Counted from the first letter of the stretch, positions 43,093 to 52,736 are shown. The stretch: DNA of 64,000 bases from Aeromicrobium sp. Sec7.5 (GCF_036867135.1 NZ_JBAJIJ010000001.1:682001-746000); one strand, 5' to 3'. Notes: generated from the sequence alone by a model not told the origin. Translations and numbers: made by a program.

Positions 43093-43220
43093 GCGAGCGC
43101 TCCCCCAAGCACTCCGCTGCGCTGCGTGCAGGGCGGTGCCCCCAGCGAGCGAGCAATCGGTATCCGGTCATGACGCCGACGCTTATCGTGGCGCACTTTC
43201 CCGAGGCGTGGGCGTCATGA
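43080..43220. repeat. Insertion between livF and livG flanked by 13-bp direct repeats
   Basis: GTGGGCGTCATGA occurs at 43080-43092, ending in the livF stop, and at 43208-43220, containing the livG start. The 115 bases between are rich in GCGAGCG/CGCTCCC motifs. Removing the insert and one repeat would restore an ATGA overlap of livF stop and livG start, as at the other junctions of this operon. Confidence 0.7.
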
Positions 43221-44101
43221 CGACCACGACGACGGCTCCCGCGGGCGGGGCGCACGCGGCGCCGCGCGAGCCGGTCCTGAAGGTCGAGGACGTCCAGCTG
43301 TCGTTCGGTCAGGTCACCGCGATCGACGGGGTGAGCTTCGAGGTCCTCCCCGACGAGCTCTTCGCGGTCATCGGCCCGAACGGTGCCGGCAAGACCTCGA
43401 TCTTCAACGTCATCTCGGGCGTCTACCGACCGCAGAAGGGCCGGCTGACGCTCGACGGCAAGCGCCTGGACGGTGCCCGGCCGGCGGCGATCGCCCGTCG
43501 TGGCGTGGCCCGCACGTTCCAGAACATCGAGCTCTTCGCGAACCTCACCGTGATCGACAACCTGATGCTGGGACGGCACCAGCACATCGGCTACGGCACG
43601 CTCTCGGCACTGGCCTGGCTCGGCAAGGCCCGCCGGCAGGAGCTGATCCACCGGCGTGCGGTCGAGGAGCTCGTCGACTTCCTCGGTCTCGCCGCCTGGC
43701 GCGCGATGCCGGTCGGCCTGCTGCCCTACGGCGTGCAGAAGCGAGTCGAGCTGGGCCGGGCCCTGGCGATGGAACCGCGCCTGCTGCTGCTCGACGAGCC
43801 GGTGGCCGGCATGAACCTGGAGGAGACCGAGGACATGGCACGGTTCATCTCCGACATCCGCGGCGAGCTGGGGGTCTCGATGATCATGGTCGAGCACGAC
43901 ATGCCCCTGGTCATGGACCTGGCCGACCGCGTCATGGTGCTCGACTTCGGGGTTCCGGTCACCACCGGCACTCCGGCCGAGGTGCAGCGCGACCCCCGGG
44001 TCGTCGCGGCCTACCTCGGCGGCGACCTCGACCCGATCGCGGAGGCCCCGCCGGCCGGGGGCGACACCGTGACCGGCGAGGCCGAGCAGGTGCGCCCGTG
44101 A
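43217..44101 (+). CDS. livG: HAAT-type ABC transporter ATPase (LivG-like)
   Basis: 294 residues. Walker A GPNGAGKTS, long LivG-specific loop FQNIELFANLTVIDNLMLGRH (cited in part), a slightly altered signature (LPYGVQKRVELGRA) that is common in LivG, Walker B LLLDEPVAGMN and the C-terminal YLGG motif. ATG 43217 lies in the second copy of a direct repeat. Overlaps the acyl-CoA synthetase gene by GTGA. Confidence 0.92.
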   Translation: MTTTTTAPAGGAHAAPREPVLKVEDVQLSFGQVTAIDGVSFEVLPDELFAVIGPNGAGKTSIFNVISGVYRPQKGRLTLDGKRLDGARPAAIARRGVARTFQNIELFANLTVIDNLMLGRHQHIGYGTLSALAWLGKARRQELIHRRAVEELVDFLGLAAWRAMPVGLLPYGVQKRVELGRALAMEPRLLLLDEPVAGMNLEETEDMARFISDIRGELGVSMIMVEHDMPLVMDLADRVMVLDFGVPVTTGTPAEVQRDPRVVAAYLGGDLDPIAEAPPAGGDTVTGEAEQVRP

Positions 44102-45984
44102 CCGCCGTGCAGACGGCGCCCGACGCCGTGCACGTCGCCGACACCATCGTGACCCGGGTCCGTGACCGGGCCGTGCGCCACCCGCACGGCATCGCGATGC
44201 GCCGCAAGGAGTACGGCGTCTGGCAGGAAGTCACCTGGGCCGAGTACTGGGACCTCGTGGTCACGGTCGGGCACGGCCTGCTCGCGCTCGGCGTCGAGCC
44301 GGGCGACCGGGTCTCGATCCAGTCCGAGAACCGGCCCGAGTGGCTGATCCTCGACCTCGCCACGGTGGCCGTCCGCGGCACCACGGTTGGTCTGTACCCG
44401 ACCAACCCGGCCGCCGAGGTCGGCTACCTGCTGGGCCACAGCGGCGCCAAGGTGCACCTCGCCGAGGACCAGGAGCAGCTCGACAAGGCCCTCGACATCG
44501 CGGACCAGACCCCGGACGTCCAACACCTGATCCACCTCGAGACCCGCGGGATCGTGGGCCGGTACGACGAGCCGCGGCTGCAGTCGTGGACGAGTCTCCT
44601 GGCGCTGGGGCAGCAGCACCGGGCCGCGAACCCGGGCGCCGTGGAGACGCTCATCGCCGCCGCCCAGTCCGACGACGTCATGACGCTCGTCTACACCTCG
44701 GGCACCACCGGACCGCCGAAGGGCGCCATGCTGACGCTCGCGAACTGCGCGTTCGCGATGCACTCGGTCTTCGACCAGAACAGCTTCGTCGACCCGGCGC
44801 CGGGCGAGAAGGACCTCACGCTCTCGTACCTGCCGCTGTGCCACGTCGCCGAGCGGTTCTTCAGCACGTGGTTCAACGCCGGTGCCGGCGTGCAGACGAA
44901 CTTCGCCGAGTCGATCGACACGGTCCCGGCGAACCTGCGCGAGATCCAGCCGACGCTGTTCTTCGCGGTGCCGCGCATCTGGGAGAAGCTGCTCGCCACC
45001 GCGCGCATCAAGCTCGACTCGGCCACCCGGGTCAAGCGGGCCTACGCGAAGTTCTGGATGGGACAGGCCGACCGCATCGGCGCCGTGCTGGTGGAGAATG
45101 GCGGCTCCCACACGATGAGCACCCGCATCCGGTTCGCGATCGGGTGGCCGTTGTTCTTCCGGGCGCTGCAGAGCCGCCTCGGCCTGCGTCGCGTCCGCTA
45201 CGCCTCGAGCGGTGCGGCGCCCATCGCGCCGGACGTGCTCCGCTTCTTCATGGGCATCGGCGTCAAGGTGCACGAGGTCTACGGCATGACCGAGAACTCG
45301 GCCGTCGCCACGGCCAACCGGCCCGGTCGGGTCAAGCTCGGCACGGTGGGCGAGCCGCTCGAGGGCGCCGAGGTGCGGCTCGACGAGGAGACCGGCGAGG
45401 TCCTGACCCGCCACCCCGCGGTGTTCGCCGGCTACTGGCGCAACCCGGAGGCCACGGCCCAGGCGGTCGACGCCGACGGCTGGCTGCACACCGGCGACGT
45501 CGGGACGTGGGTCGACGGCACGCACCTGGCCATCACCGACCGGATGAAGGACATCATCATCACCTCGGGCGGCAAGAACGTGTCGCCCTCGGAGATCGAG
45601 AACGCCCTGAAGGCCTCACCCTTCGTCAAGGAGGCCGTGGTCATCGGTGACGGCCGCAAGTTCCTGGTGGCGTTGATCGGCATCGAGCTCGACACGGTCG
45701 GCGAGTGGGCGCAGCGGCGCGGACTCGGGTTCACGACCTACGGCGACCTCACGGCCAAGCCCGAGGTGCACGCCCTCGTGAAGGGCATCGTGACCGAGGT
45801 CAACGAGCAGTTCTCGAACGTCGAGAAGATCAAGGACTTCCGGTTCCTGCCGAAGGAGCTCGATCACGAGGACGGCGAGCTCACCGCGACGCAGAAGGTC
45901 AAGCGCTCGGCGATCAACGAGCTCTTCGGCGATCTCGTCGCCGAGATGTACGGCACCAGCTCAGATGCGGGAGGACAGTCGTGA
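44098..45984 (+). CDS. Long-chain acyl-CoA synthetase, AMP-binding
   Basis: 628 residues. Activates a fatty or other carboxylic acid to its CoA thioester through an acyl-AMP. The AMP loop YTSGTTGPPKG, GAAPIAPDVL, YGMTENS, the hinge DRMKDIIITSGGKN and a C-terminal lysine region are present; closest to the FAA1/FadD15-like long-chain group. It overlaps livG at one end and livH at the other (GTGA both), i.e. it is embedded inside a transporter operon, suggesting that the importer delivers the acid that this enzyme traps as CoA ester (inference). Confidence 0.92.
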   Translation: MTAVQTAPDAVHVADTIVTRVRDRAVRHPHGIAMRRKEYGVWQEVTWAEYWDLVVTVGHGLLALGVEPGDRVSIQSENRPEWLILDLATVAVRGTTVGLYPTNPAAEVGYLLGHSGAKVHLAEDQEQLDKALDIADQTPDVQHLIHLETRGIVGRYDEPRLQSWTSLLALGQQHRAANPGAVETLIAAAQSDDVMTLVYTSGTTGPPKGAMLTLANCAFAMHSVFDQNSFVDPAPGEKDLTLSYLPLCHVAERFFSTWFNAGAGVQTNFAESIDTVPANLREIQPTLFFAVPRIWEKLLATARIKLDSATRVKRAYAKFWMGQADRIGAVLVENGGSHTMSTRIRFAIGWPLFFRALQSRLGLRRVRYASSGAAPIAPDVLRFFMGIGVKVHEVYGMTENSAVATANRPGRVKLGTVGEPLEGAEVRLDEETGEVLTRHPAVFAGYWRNPEATAQAVDADGWLHTGDVGTWVDGTHLAITDRMKDIIITSGGKNVSPSEIENALKASPFVKEAVVIGDGRKFLVALIGIELDTVGEWAQRRGLGFTTYGDLTAKPEVHALVKGIVTEVNEQFSNVEKIKDFRFLPKELDHEDGELTATQKVKRSAINELFGDLVAEMYGTSSDAGGQS

Positions 45985-46868
45985 CCGGGTTCCTGACAGC
46001 AGTCTCCGGGGGGCTCGGACAGGGATCGATCTACGTCCTGCTGGCCCTCGGGTTCGTCATCATCTACAAGTCGATGAAGGTCGTGAGCTTCGCCCAGCCG
46101 GCGTTCATGATGTCCGGCGCGATCCTGGTCAGCTACCTGACGCCGCGCTTCGGCTTCGCCGGGGCCGTCATCGTGGGCACGATCGCGATCGCGGTGGTCG
46201 CGCTCGCCGTCGAGCGCGTCGCGATCCGTCCGATGGTCGGCAAGGCCGTCTTCGTCATCGCGATCATCACGATCGGCGTCGACATCGTGGTGCGCGTCGT
46301 GGCCGGCGCCTTCGTCGGCACCGATCCGCTCCTGGTGGGTGACCCGTGGGGTCTGGACACCGTCTCGATCGGCGACGTGCAGGTCCAGCAGCGCCACATC
46401 GCGGCCTTCGTGGTCATGGCCGTCGTGGTGATCGCCCTGATGCTCTTCTTCCGCCTGAGCTCCACGGGCCTCGCGATGCGGGCCGCCGCGCTCGACCAGG
46501 AGGCCGCCATGGCCCAGGGCGTCAGCGTCGGCGCGGTGTTCGCCCTGTCGTGGGCGCTCGCGGGAGGCCTGGCCGCGCTGGCCGGGGTCTTCGCGGCAGC
46601 CGGGAACGCCATCGACACCAACTTCTACGTCGTGGCGCTGGCGGCGCTACCGGTGATCATCGTGGGTGGTCTGGACTCCCTGGGCGGCGCGGTCGTGGCG
46701 GGCCTGCTGGTCGGTGTCTTCGAGTCACTGGTGCGTCTGTACCACAACGACATCTTCCCGAACCTCGCCACGAACACGGGCGTCCTCGCCCCGTACGTCC
46801 TGATGGTGCTGGTCCTCCTCGTGAGGCCGCACGGACTCTTCGGCACGAAGGAGGTGGAGAGGGTATGA
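45981..46868 (+). CDS. livH: HAAT-type ABC permease (LivH-like)
   Basis: 295 residues, about eight transmembrane helices. Typical LivH start GLGQGSIYVLLALGFVIIYKS and the coupling loop STGLAMRAAALDQEAAMAQGV; ends GLFGTKEVERV. GTG start overlaps the acyl-CoA synthetase stop and its end overlaps livM by ATGA. Confidence 0.92.
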   Translation: MTGFLTAVSGGLGQGSIYVLLALGFVIIYKSMKVVSFAQPAFMMSGAILVSYLTPRFGFAGAVIVGTIAIAVVALAVERVAIRPMVGKAVFVIAIITIGVDIVVRVVAGAFVGTDPLLVGDPWGLDTVSIGDVQVQQRHIAAFVVMAVVVIALMLFFRLSSTGLAMRAAALDQEAAMAQGVSVGAVFALSWALAGGLAALAGVFAAAGNAIDTNFYVVALAALPVIIVGGLDSLGGAVVAGLLVGVFESLVRLYHNDIFPNLATNTGVLAPYVLMVLVLLVRPHGLFGTKEVERV

Positions 46869-48043
46869 GCACCGTCTCCCCCGAGAAGGCCGGTGGCGCG
46901 GCCTCGCCCCGCAAGGACGACCAGGCGGCACGGCGCTCGCGCCGCGTGTGGGGTCGGCCCGACCTCTACACCTCGTACCGCCAGGACATGGCGATGCTCA
47001 ACACGCGGCCGAAGCAGCTCGGCGTGCTGGCCATCGTGGTGGTGGCGGCCCTGCTCCCGTTCCTGACCTCCGACGACCTGCTCAAGATCCTCGGCACCGG
47101 CCTGGTGCTCGCGATCGGGGCGATCGGCCTGAACCTCCTGGTCGGCTACGCCGGGCAGGTCTCGCTCGGCCACGCGTTCTTCGTCGGCATCGGCGCCTAC
47201 ACGGCCTCGGCCATGGCCGGCGACCCGGACGGCCGGTACATCGGGTTCGGCATCGACATCGTCCCCGTGTGGATCCTCGGGGCCGGCATCGTCGCGGCCC
47301 TGGCCGGGGCCCTCATCGCCCCGATCGCCACACGGCTGCGGGGTCTGTACCTCGCGATCGTGACCCTCGGTCTCGTCGTGATCGGCGGCTACATCTTCAC
47401 GGAGTGGCGTGACCTCTCCGGTGGCGCGCAGGTCGGGCGCGAGGCGCCGCAGCCGGTCATCCTCGGTTCCGACCTGACCGTCGACGGCGCCTTCACGCAG
47501 GAGCAGAAGCTCTACTGGCTGTTCCTCGTCGTCCTGGTCATCTCGGCGGTCCTGGCTCGCAACGTCGCGCGCTCGCGCGTCGGCCGGGCCCTGGCCGCGG
47601 TCCGCGACCGTGACGTCGCGGCCGGCGTGATGGGCGTCGAGCTGGGGCGCTACAAGCTCATCGCGTTCGTGCTCTCGTCGTTCTTCGCGGGTGTCTGCGG
47701 CTCGTTGCTCTTCGTCGCCAACGGTGTCTTCGGCCCGGAACGCTTCACGCTGCTGCTGTCGGTGCAGTTCATCGCGATGGTGCTGATCGGTGGGGTCGCC
47801 ACCGTGTCGGGCTCGATCATGGGCGCGATGCTCATCGCGCTCCTGCCGCGCATCTCCGCCGAGCTGCCCTCGTTCCTGCCGTTCATCACGTCGGCCGCCA
47901 ACGAGCACCCGAACATCTTCGAGGTCGAGATCGCGCTCTACGGGGCGCTGATCGTGATCTTCCTGCTGTTCGAGCCCCGAGGTCTCTTCGGGATCTGGGT
48001 CCGCATCCGGACCTACTGGAAAAGCTTCCCCTTCTCCTACTGA
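46865..48043 (+). CDS. livM: HAAT-type ABC permease (LivM-like)
   Basis: 392 residues. A basic cytosolic N-terminus of about 55 residues, then LivM core with NLLVGYAGQVSLGHAFFVGI and the coupling loop SRVGRALAAVRDRDVAAGVMG; ends GLFGIWVRIRTYWKSFPFSY. Pairs with LivH to form the membrane channel. Confidence 0.92.
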   Translation: MSTVSPEKAGGAASPRKDDQAARRSRRVWGRPDLYTSYRQDMAMLNTRPKQLGVLAIVVVAALLPFLTSDDLLKILGTGLVLAIGAIGLNLLVGYAGQVSLGHAFFVGIGAYTASAMAGDPDGRYIGFGIDIVPVWILGAGIVAALAGALIAPIATRLRGLYLAIVTLGLVVIGGYIFTEWRDLSGGAQVGREAPQPVILGSDLTVDGAFTQEQKLYWLFLVVLVISAVLARNVARSRVGRALAAVRDRDVAAGVMGVELGRYKLIAFVLSSFFAGVCGSLLFVANGVFGPERFTLLLSVQFIAMVLIGGVATVSGSIMGAMLIALLPRISAELPSFLPFITSAANEHPNIFEVEIALYGALIVIFLLFEPRGLFGIWVRIRTYWKSFPFSY

Positions 48044-48074
48044 GTCGGGGCGAGTCAAAGATGGAGGAATCTGC

Positions 48075-49364
48075 ATGAACCGAACAATCCGACGGCTCTC
48101 CGTGGCTGCCGTGGTCTCGGCCCTCGTCCTGACCGCCTGCGGGCGCGGGGACGACGACAGCGCCGGTGGTGACGGCTCGGTCGGCCCCGGCGTGACCGAG
48201 GAGCCGTGTCCCGACGCGGTCGACGAGAGCAAGGGCTGCATCTACCTGGGCACGATCAGCGACCTGACCGGTGCCTTCAAGGGCGTCGGCGTGCCGCTGA
48301 CCGCAGGCGGTGCGGCGTTCTGGGACTACGTCAACGAGAACGGCGGCGTCGGCGGCTACGAGGTCAACGTGGGCGAGTTCGTCCGCGACAACGCCTACAA
48401 CCCCGAGACGCACCAGCAGGTGTACTCCGAGATCAAGGACGAGGTCCTGGCCATGGCCCAGTCCCTCGGCACCGTGGCCACGGAGTCGATGCTGATGGAC
48501 TCCGACGCCGAGGAGCTCGTCGTGGTCCCCGCGACGCTCGGTTCGAACTGGTACTTCGAGGACCGGGTCCTCGAGATCGGCACGAGCTACTGCGCCGAGG
48601 CCATGAACGCCGTCGACTACGGCGTCGACGAGCTCGCGGCCGACAGCATCGCCGCGGTGCACTTCCCCGGTGACTACGGCGACGACGCGATGGTCGGTGC
48701 CCGGATCGCGGCCGAGGAGCGCGGTGTGGAGTTCACCGACATCCAGACCGGTCCCGGCGCCGATCAGCAGGCGGCAGCCGTCAAGGCGGTCGTCGACTCC
48801 GGTGCCGACCTCGTCGTCATCTCGACGGGTCCGCTCGAGGTCGCCGCTGTCGTGGGTGGCGCGGTGCAGGCCGGCTTCAAGGGCAAGTTCGTGGGTTCGA
48901 TCCCGACGTGGAACGCGGCGCTGCTGCAGTCCCCGGCCGGCCCGGCCCTCGAGGCGTCCTTCCTGTGGGCCACGTCGTTCCCGCTCTGGGACACCGACAG
49001 CGCCGGCTTCGAGGCCATGCGCGCCGCGAACGGCGACCAGACGCCGAACGACTACTTCGCGCTCGGCTGGACCGGTGGCTACATCATGAAGGCGGCGCTG
49101 GAGCAGGCCATCGAGAACGACGACCTGACGCGTGCAGGTCTGCTCGAGGCCGCGAAGTCGCTCGACGGGGTCGACAGTGAGGGGATGCTGCCGGAGGGCA
49201 GTGCCAACTACTCCGGCGACGCCAACGACGCCGCGGTCCGCGCCACGCAGTTCGGCGTGCCGCAGGCCGGCGCCAGCACGGGCATCGCGCCGTCGGTCGA
49301 CTTCTTCACGGGTCCGACCGCCGAGGACTACGACTTCCAGGAGGCCTGCTACCTCCAGAAGTAG
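48075..49364 (+). CDS. livK: HAAT-type substrate-binding lipoprotein (LivK-like)
   Basis: 429 residues. Signal peptide with lipobox LVLTAC near residue 22, then the Peripla_BP_6 fold (YLGTISDLTGAFKGVGVPLT, ALGWTGGYIM). GGAGG precedes the ATG. Ligand unknown; with an acyl-CoA synthetase in the operon, an aliphatic or aromatic acid is as likely as an amino acid. Followed by a strong hairpin. Confidence 0.9.
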   Translation: MNRTIRRLSVAAVVSALVLTACGRGDDDSAGGDGSVGPGVTEEPCPDAVDESKGCIYLGTISDLTGAFKGVGVPLTAGGAAFWDYVNENGGVGGYEVNVGEFVRDNAYNPETHQQVYSEIKDEVLAMAQSLGTVATESMLMDSDAEELVVVPATLGSNWYFEDRVLEIGTSYCAEAMNAVDYGVDELAADSIAAVHFPGDYGDDAMVGARIAAEERGVEFTDIQTGPGADQQAAAVKAVVDSGADLVVISTGPLEVAAVVGGAVQAGFKGKFVGSIPTWNAALLQSPAGPALEASFLWATSFPLWDTDSAGFEAMRAANGDQTPNDYFALGWTGGYIMKAALEQAIENDDLTRAGLLEAAKSLDGVDSEGMLPEGSANYSGDANDAAVRATQFGVPQAGASTGIAPSVDFFTGPTAEDYDFQEACYLQK

Positions 49365-49378
49365 CTCCACCCAGTGAG

Positions 49379-49427
49379 CGGCGAGCCAGCCACCTTTCAG
49401 GTCTCCTGATCGGTGGCTGGCTCGCCG
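49379..49427 (+). terminator. Hairpin terminator of the liv operon
   Basis: Perfect 16-bp stem (49379-49394 with 49412-49427; arms start CGGCGAGCCAGCCACC) around a 17-base loop, 15 bases after the livK stop. No T tract. Confidence 0.8.
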
Positions 49428-49473
49428 TCGTCCGGGGGCGATTTCGTCGGTGGGTGGCTCTAGCGTGCCGGAC

Positions 49474-49824
49474 ATGAGCACCCACCACGCGCTCGACTAC
49501 GTCGAGATCCCATTCCCCGACCTCGCGGCGGCCCAGGCCTTCTACGGGTCGGCCTTCGGCTGGAGCTTCACCGAGTACGGCGGCGCCTACGTCGGCTTCT
49601 CCTCGACCGGCGGCGACGAGGACGGAGGCTTCGACCCCACCGGCACGCCGCACGCGGGTGGCCCGCTGGTCCAGGTCTACTCCGACGACCTCGAGGCCAC
49701 GGCCGCCGCGGTCCGCGACGCCGGAGGCACCATCACGGCCCCGCCGTTCTCCTTCCCCGGCGGCCGCCGGTTCCACTTCCGCGATCCCGCCGGGAACGAG
49801 CTCGGCGCCTGGTCGAGGAGCTGA
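49474..49824 (+). CDS. VOC family protein
   Basis: 116 residues, one glyoxalase/bleomycin-resistance/dioxygenase-type domain with paired beta-alpha-beta units (YVEIPFPDLAAAQAFYGSAF and VQVYSDDLEATAAAVRDAGG) and the C-terminal FHFRDPAGNELGAW. Substrate unknown. ATG follows TAGCGT by 7 bases. Confidence 0.88.
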   Translation: MSTHHALDYVEIPFPDLAAAQAFYGSAFGWSFTEYGGAYVGFSSTGGDEDGGFDPTGTPHAGGPLVQVYSDDLEATAAAVRDAGGTITAPPFSFPGGRRFHFRDPAGNELGAWSRS

Positions 49825-49932
49825 AGCCGGCCGACGCATCGCTGTCCTGAGCGACAAGCGACACGGACCAGGAGCCGAGCGCCGCGGTCCGCCCACAGAT
49901 TGAGAGTCCACGGTTGGCCAGGGGACCGGGAA

Positions 49933-49970
49933 CGATGCATCGGGGTAGCCCCAACTGCCGCCATGCATCG
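49933..49970. repeat. Palindrome with GATGCATC motif
   Basis: CGATGCAT (49933-49940) and ATGCATCG (49963-49970) enclose a GGGG-TAG-CCCC hairpin. A similar GATGCATCGGGGGTAGCC stands at about 54510, before the M23 peptidase gene. The surrounding gap 49825-50085 contains no gene I can support. Confidence 0.5.
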
Positions 49971-50052
49971 GTCGTCGTCCACCCGGGCACTCGGCTAGGA
50001 GGACGGAGCGGGGACCCAGTACTTCCGGTCCATGCCGCTTGTCAATGATGGC

Positions 50053-50088
50053 CCTTCGAGGCTCGGCCGCGGGCGGCCTCACACCTCA
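50053..50088. repeat. Family A repeat, partial copy 4
   Basis: CCTTCGAGGCTCG through CACACCTCAGG, a single unit overlapping the stop codon of the PaiB-like gene. Confidence 0.6.
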
Positions 50089-50727
50089 GGGAGCGGGGGT
50101 GCCCTCGTCCCGGGCCCGCTCCATGTCGGCGGCCAGCGCCGGATCCGAGTAGGGCCCCGGGGCCCGCAGGTGGTCGATCACGTTCTGCACCGAGGTCGGG
50201 TCCTTGTCCTGGCTGAGCTTCGCCTTGACGTCCAGACGCGTCACCGGGATTTGCAGCCCTACGGTGCCACGCGCCACGGGGGTGGCCCAGTCGCGGTCCA
50301 GCCACATCGGCTCGTCGACGTGCTGCTCGAAGTGGGCCACGAGGGCCACGAGCGAGTCGAGGTTCTCCTCGGGGGTCAGCACCTGCGGCACGCCCCACAA
50401 GTGCGCCACCGTGAAGTTCCAGGTGGGCGCCCTCGAGGATCCGGGGGAGTACCAGCTCGGTGAGACGTACCCGTGGGGACCCTGCACGATCACGAGCACC
50501 TCGCGCCCCGCGGCGGCGGCTGCGTCGATCTCGTGGATGCGCTCGTCAGGGCGACCCAGGTGCGTCAGCACGACGAGCCCGTCGCCGGAGTCCTCGAGCA
50601 CGATCGGGTAGTGCGACGCGACGGGGCCAGCCGTCGTGGTGCTGACGATCGTGGCGAAGCCCTCACGGGCCACGAGGTCGCGTACGAAGGTCACGTCGGT
50701 GACCTGGTGCGTCGGGTTGGGTCTCAC
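50086..50727 (-). CDS. PaiB-like FMN-binding protein
   Basis: 213 residues of the PaiB/FMN-binding negative regulator family, a split-barrel flavin fold. Characteristic are VASHYPIVLE, HLGRPDERIHEID, VLVIVQGPHGYVSPSWY, and the C-terminal KAKLSQDK. Bacillus PaiB affects sporulation genes, but most homologues are uncharacterised and may be heme- or flavin-handling enzymes. GTG start at 50727; no clear upstream signal. Confidence 0.85.
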   Translation of the reverse strand: MRPNPTHQVTDVTFVRDLVAREGFATIVSTTTAGPVASHYPIVLEDSGDGLVVLTHLGRPDERIHEIDAAAAAGREVLVIVQGPHGYVSPSWYSPGSSRAPTWNFTVAHLWGVPQVLTPEENLDSLVALVAHFEQHVDEPMWLDRDWATPVARGTVGLQIPVTRLDVKAKLSQDKDPTSVQNVIDHLRAPGPYSDPALAADMERARDEGTPAP

Positions 50728-50755
50728 CGTCCGTGCCTCGTCGACGACGACAGGG

Positions 50756-51697
50756 TCATCGAGTGCGGGCGACCGTGTCGGTGATCGCCGCGATCAGCGT
50801 GTCCCAGAGCTGCGGCGGAAGGTCGTGCGCCATGCCCTCCACCATCCGCAGCTCGGCCCCGGGAATGGCGTCGGCCGTGGCCCGGCCGCCGGACGGGTTC
50901 ACGAGCCGGTCGGCCGTGCCGTGCACCACGGTCGTCGGGACCGTGAGGGTGCGGAGCGCCGCTGTGCGGTCGGGCTGGGTGAGGATCGCCATCATCTGGC
51001 GCACGACCCCGCTCGCGCTGTAGCCGCGGTCGTAGGTGATCTCGGCCCTCAGCCGGGTGGCCTCCGGGTCGGTCGGGTAGGTCGGGGACCCGATCAGGGT
51101 CGACGACTCGAGAGACCGCTGGACGTAGGCGTCGCGGGTCGGCCTGGTCCGCTTCAGCAGGTGCGGGATGAGTCGGGGGTCCTGCCACCCGACCGTGCGC
51201 CGGCCGGTCGTCGACATGATCGAGGTCAGGCTGAGCACCCGGCTCGGCTGCTCGATCGCCAGCGTCTGCGCGATCATGCCGCCCATCGAGACGCCCACCA
51301 CGTGCGCGGCGTCGATGCCGAGCGCGTCGAGGAGCCCGGCGGCGTCACCGGTGAGGTCGCTGATCGAGTACGGCGCGCGGACCGCCAGGTCGACCGGACC
51401 GAGCTTCAGCGGCGGCACGCCCAGGAACGCCCGCACGAGGTCGGTGCGTCCCATCGTGCGCTGGCGCACCTTGGTGGAGCGCCCGGTGTCGCGGTTGTCG
51501 TAGCGGATCACGAAGAAGCCGCGCTGGGCGAGACGCGTGCAGAGCTCGTCGTCCCACCAGCCCATCGGACCGCTGAGGCCCATGATCAGCAGGATGGCCG
51601 GGTCGCCCTCGTCGCCGAACGTCTGGTGGCAGAGGTCGATGCCGGAGGGCAGGCTGGCGAACAGCTCGTCGGAGGTCGCGACGGACGAGGCGGTCAT
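50756..51697 (-). CDS. Alpha/beta-fold hydrolase
   Basis: 313 residues. Nucleophile elbow GVSMGGMIAQ (Ser), oxyanion region LIMGLSGPMGWW, and C-terminal MVEGMAHDLP with the catalytic His. Resembles the esterase/haloperoxidase-like group. Substrate unknown. Ends 28 bases before the PaiB-like start on the same strand. Confidence 0.88.
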   Translation of the reverse strand: MTASSVATSDELFASLPSGIDLCHQTFGDEGDPAILLIMGLSGPMGWWDDELCTRLAQRGFFVIRYDNRDTGRSTKVRQRTMGRTDLVRAFLGVPPLKLGPVDLAVRAPYSISDLTGDAAGLLDALGIDAAHVVGVSMGGMIAQTLAIEQPSRVLSLTSIMSTTGRRTVGWQDPRLIPHLLKRTRPTRDAYVQRSLESSTLIGSPTYPTDPEATRLRAEITYDRGYSASGVVRQMMAILTQPDRTAALRTLTVPTTVVHGTADRLVNPSGGRATADAIPGAELRMVEGMAHDLPPQLWDTLIAAITDTVARTR

Positions 51698-51728
51698 GCG
51701 ATTCGGCCCTTCGGGGTGCGGATGAGCT

Positions 51729-52736
51729 CTAGTGCTCGTAGTCGACGGTGGAGTACGCCTTGAGCTTCGAGAGCTTGTGCTCGCTGTGGATCTTGCGGAT
51801 CGTGCCGCTGCGCGAACGCATCACGAGCGACTCGGTGATCGCGGCGCCCTTGGTGTAGCGGACCCCGGCGAGCAGGTCGCCGTCGGTGATGCCGGTCGCG
51901 ACGAAGAAGCAGTCGTCGGCCGTGACGAGGTCGTCGGTGTGCAGGATGCGGTCGAGGTCGTGGCCTGCGTCGACCGCCCGCTGGCGCTCGTCGTCGTCCT
52001 TGGGCCACAGGCGTGTCTGGAGCACGCCGCCCAGCGCCTTCATGGCGCACGCCGTGATGATGCCCTCGGGGGTGCCGCCGACGCCGACCATGAGGTCGAC
52101 GCCCGTGTCGGGGCGCGCGGCGCTGATGGCGCTGGCGACGTCACCGTCGGTGATGAACTTGATGCGGGCGCCCGCGGCGCGCACCTCCTCGACGAGCTGC
52201 TCGTGGCGCGGGCGCTCGAGGATGCAGACCGTGACGTCGCTGTGCGAGACGCCCTTGGTGCGGGCGATGATGTCGATGTTCTCGGCGACCGGGAGGCGGA
52301 TGTCGATCAGGTCGGCGAAATCCGGACCGGCGGCGATCTTCTGCATGTAGAACACCGCGGAGGGGTCGTACATCGAGCCGCGCGGGGCGACGGCCATGAC
52401 GCTGATCGCGTTGGGCATGCCCTTGGCGGTGAGCGTGGTGCCGTCGATCGGGTCGACGGCGACGTCGCACTCGGGGCCGTTGCCGTCGCCGACCTGCTCG
52501 CCGTTGAACAACATGGGCGCCTCGTCCTTCTCGCCCTCGCCGATCACCACGACACCGTTCATCTCCACGGTGTTGATGAGGGTGCGCATCGCATTGACCG
52601 CGACCCCGTCGGCGCCGTTCTTGTCGCCGCGCCCCACCCAGCGACCGGCGGCCATGGCCCCGGCCTCGGTGACGCGGACGAGATCGAGGGCGAGATTGCG
52701 GTCGGGCGCCTGATCGGCGGGCTGAAGGCTCTCCAC
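51729..52736 (-). CDS. glpX: Fructose-1,6-bisphosphatase class II
   Basis: 335 residues. Gluconeogenic phosphatase, the only essential type in many actinobacteria. Metal and substrate motifs: [32 protein letters not shown], and [20 protein letters not shown]. The GTG at 52736 follows TAGGAT by 6 bases. Confidence 0.96.
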   Translation of the reverse strand: MESLQPADQAPDRNLALDLVRVTEAGAMAAGRWVGRGDKNGADGVAVNAMRTLINTVEMNGVVVIGEGEKDEAPMLFNGEQVGDGNGPECDVAVDPIDGTTLTAKGMPNAISVMAVAPRGSMYDPSAVFYMQKIAAGPDFADLIDIRLPVAENIDIIARTKGVSHSDVTVCILERPRHEQLVEEVRAAGARIKFITDGDVASAISAARPDTGVDLMVGVGGTPEGIITACAMKALGGVLQTRLWPKDDDERQRAVDAGHDLDRILHTDDLVTADDCFFVATGITDGDLLAGVRYTKGAAITESLVMRSRSGTIRKIHSEHKLSKLKAYSTVDYEH

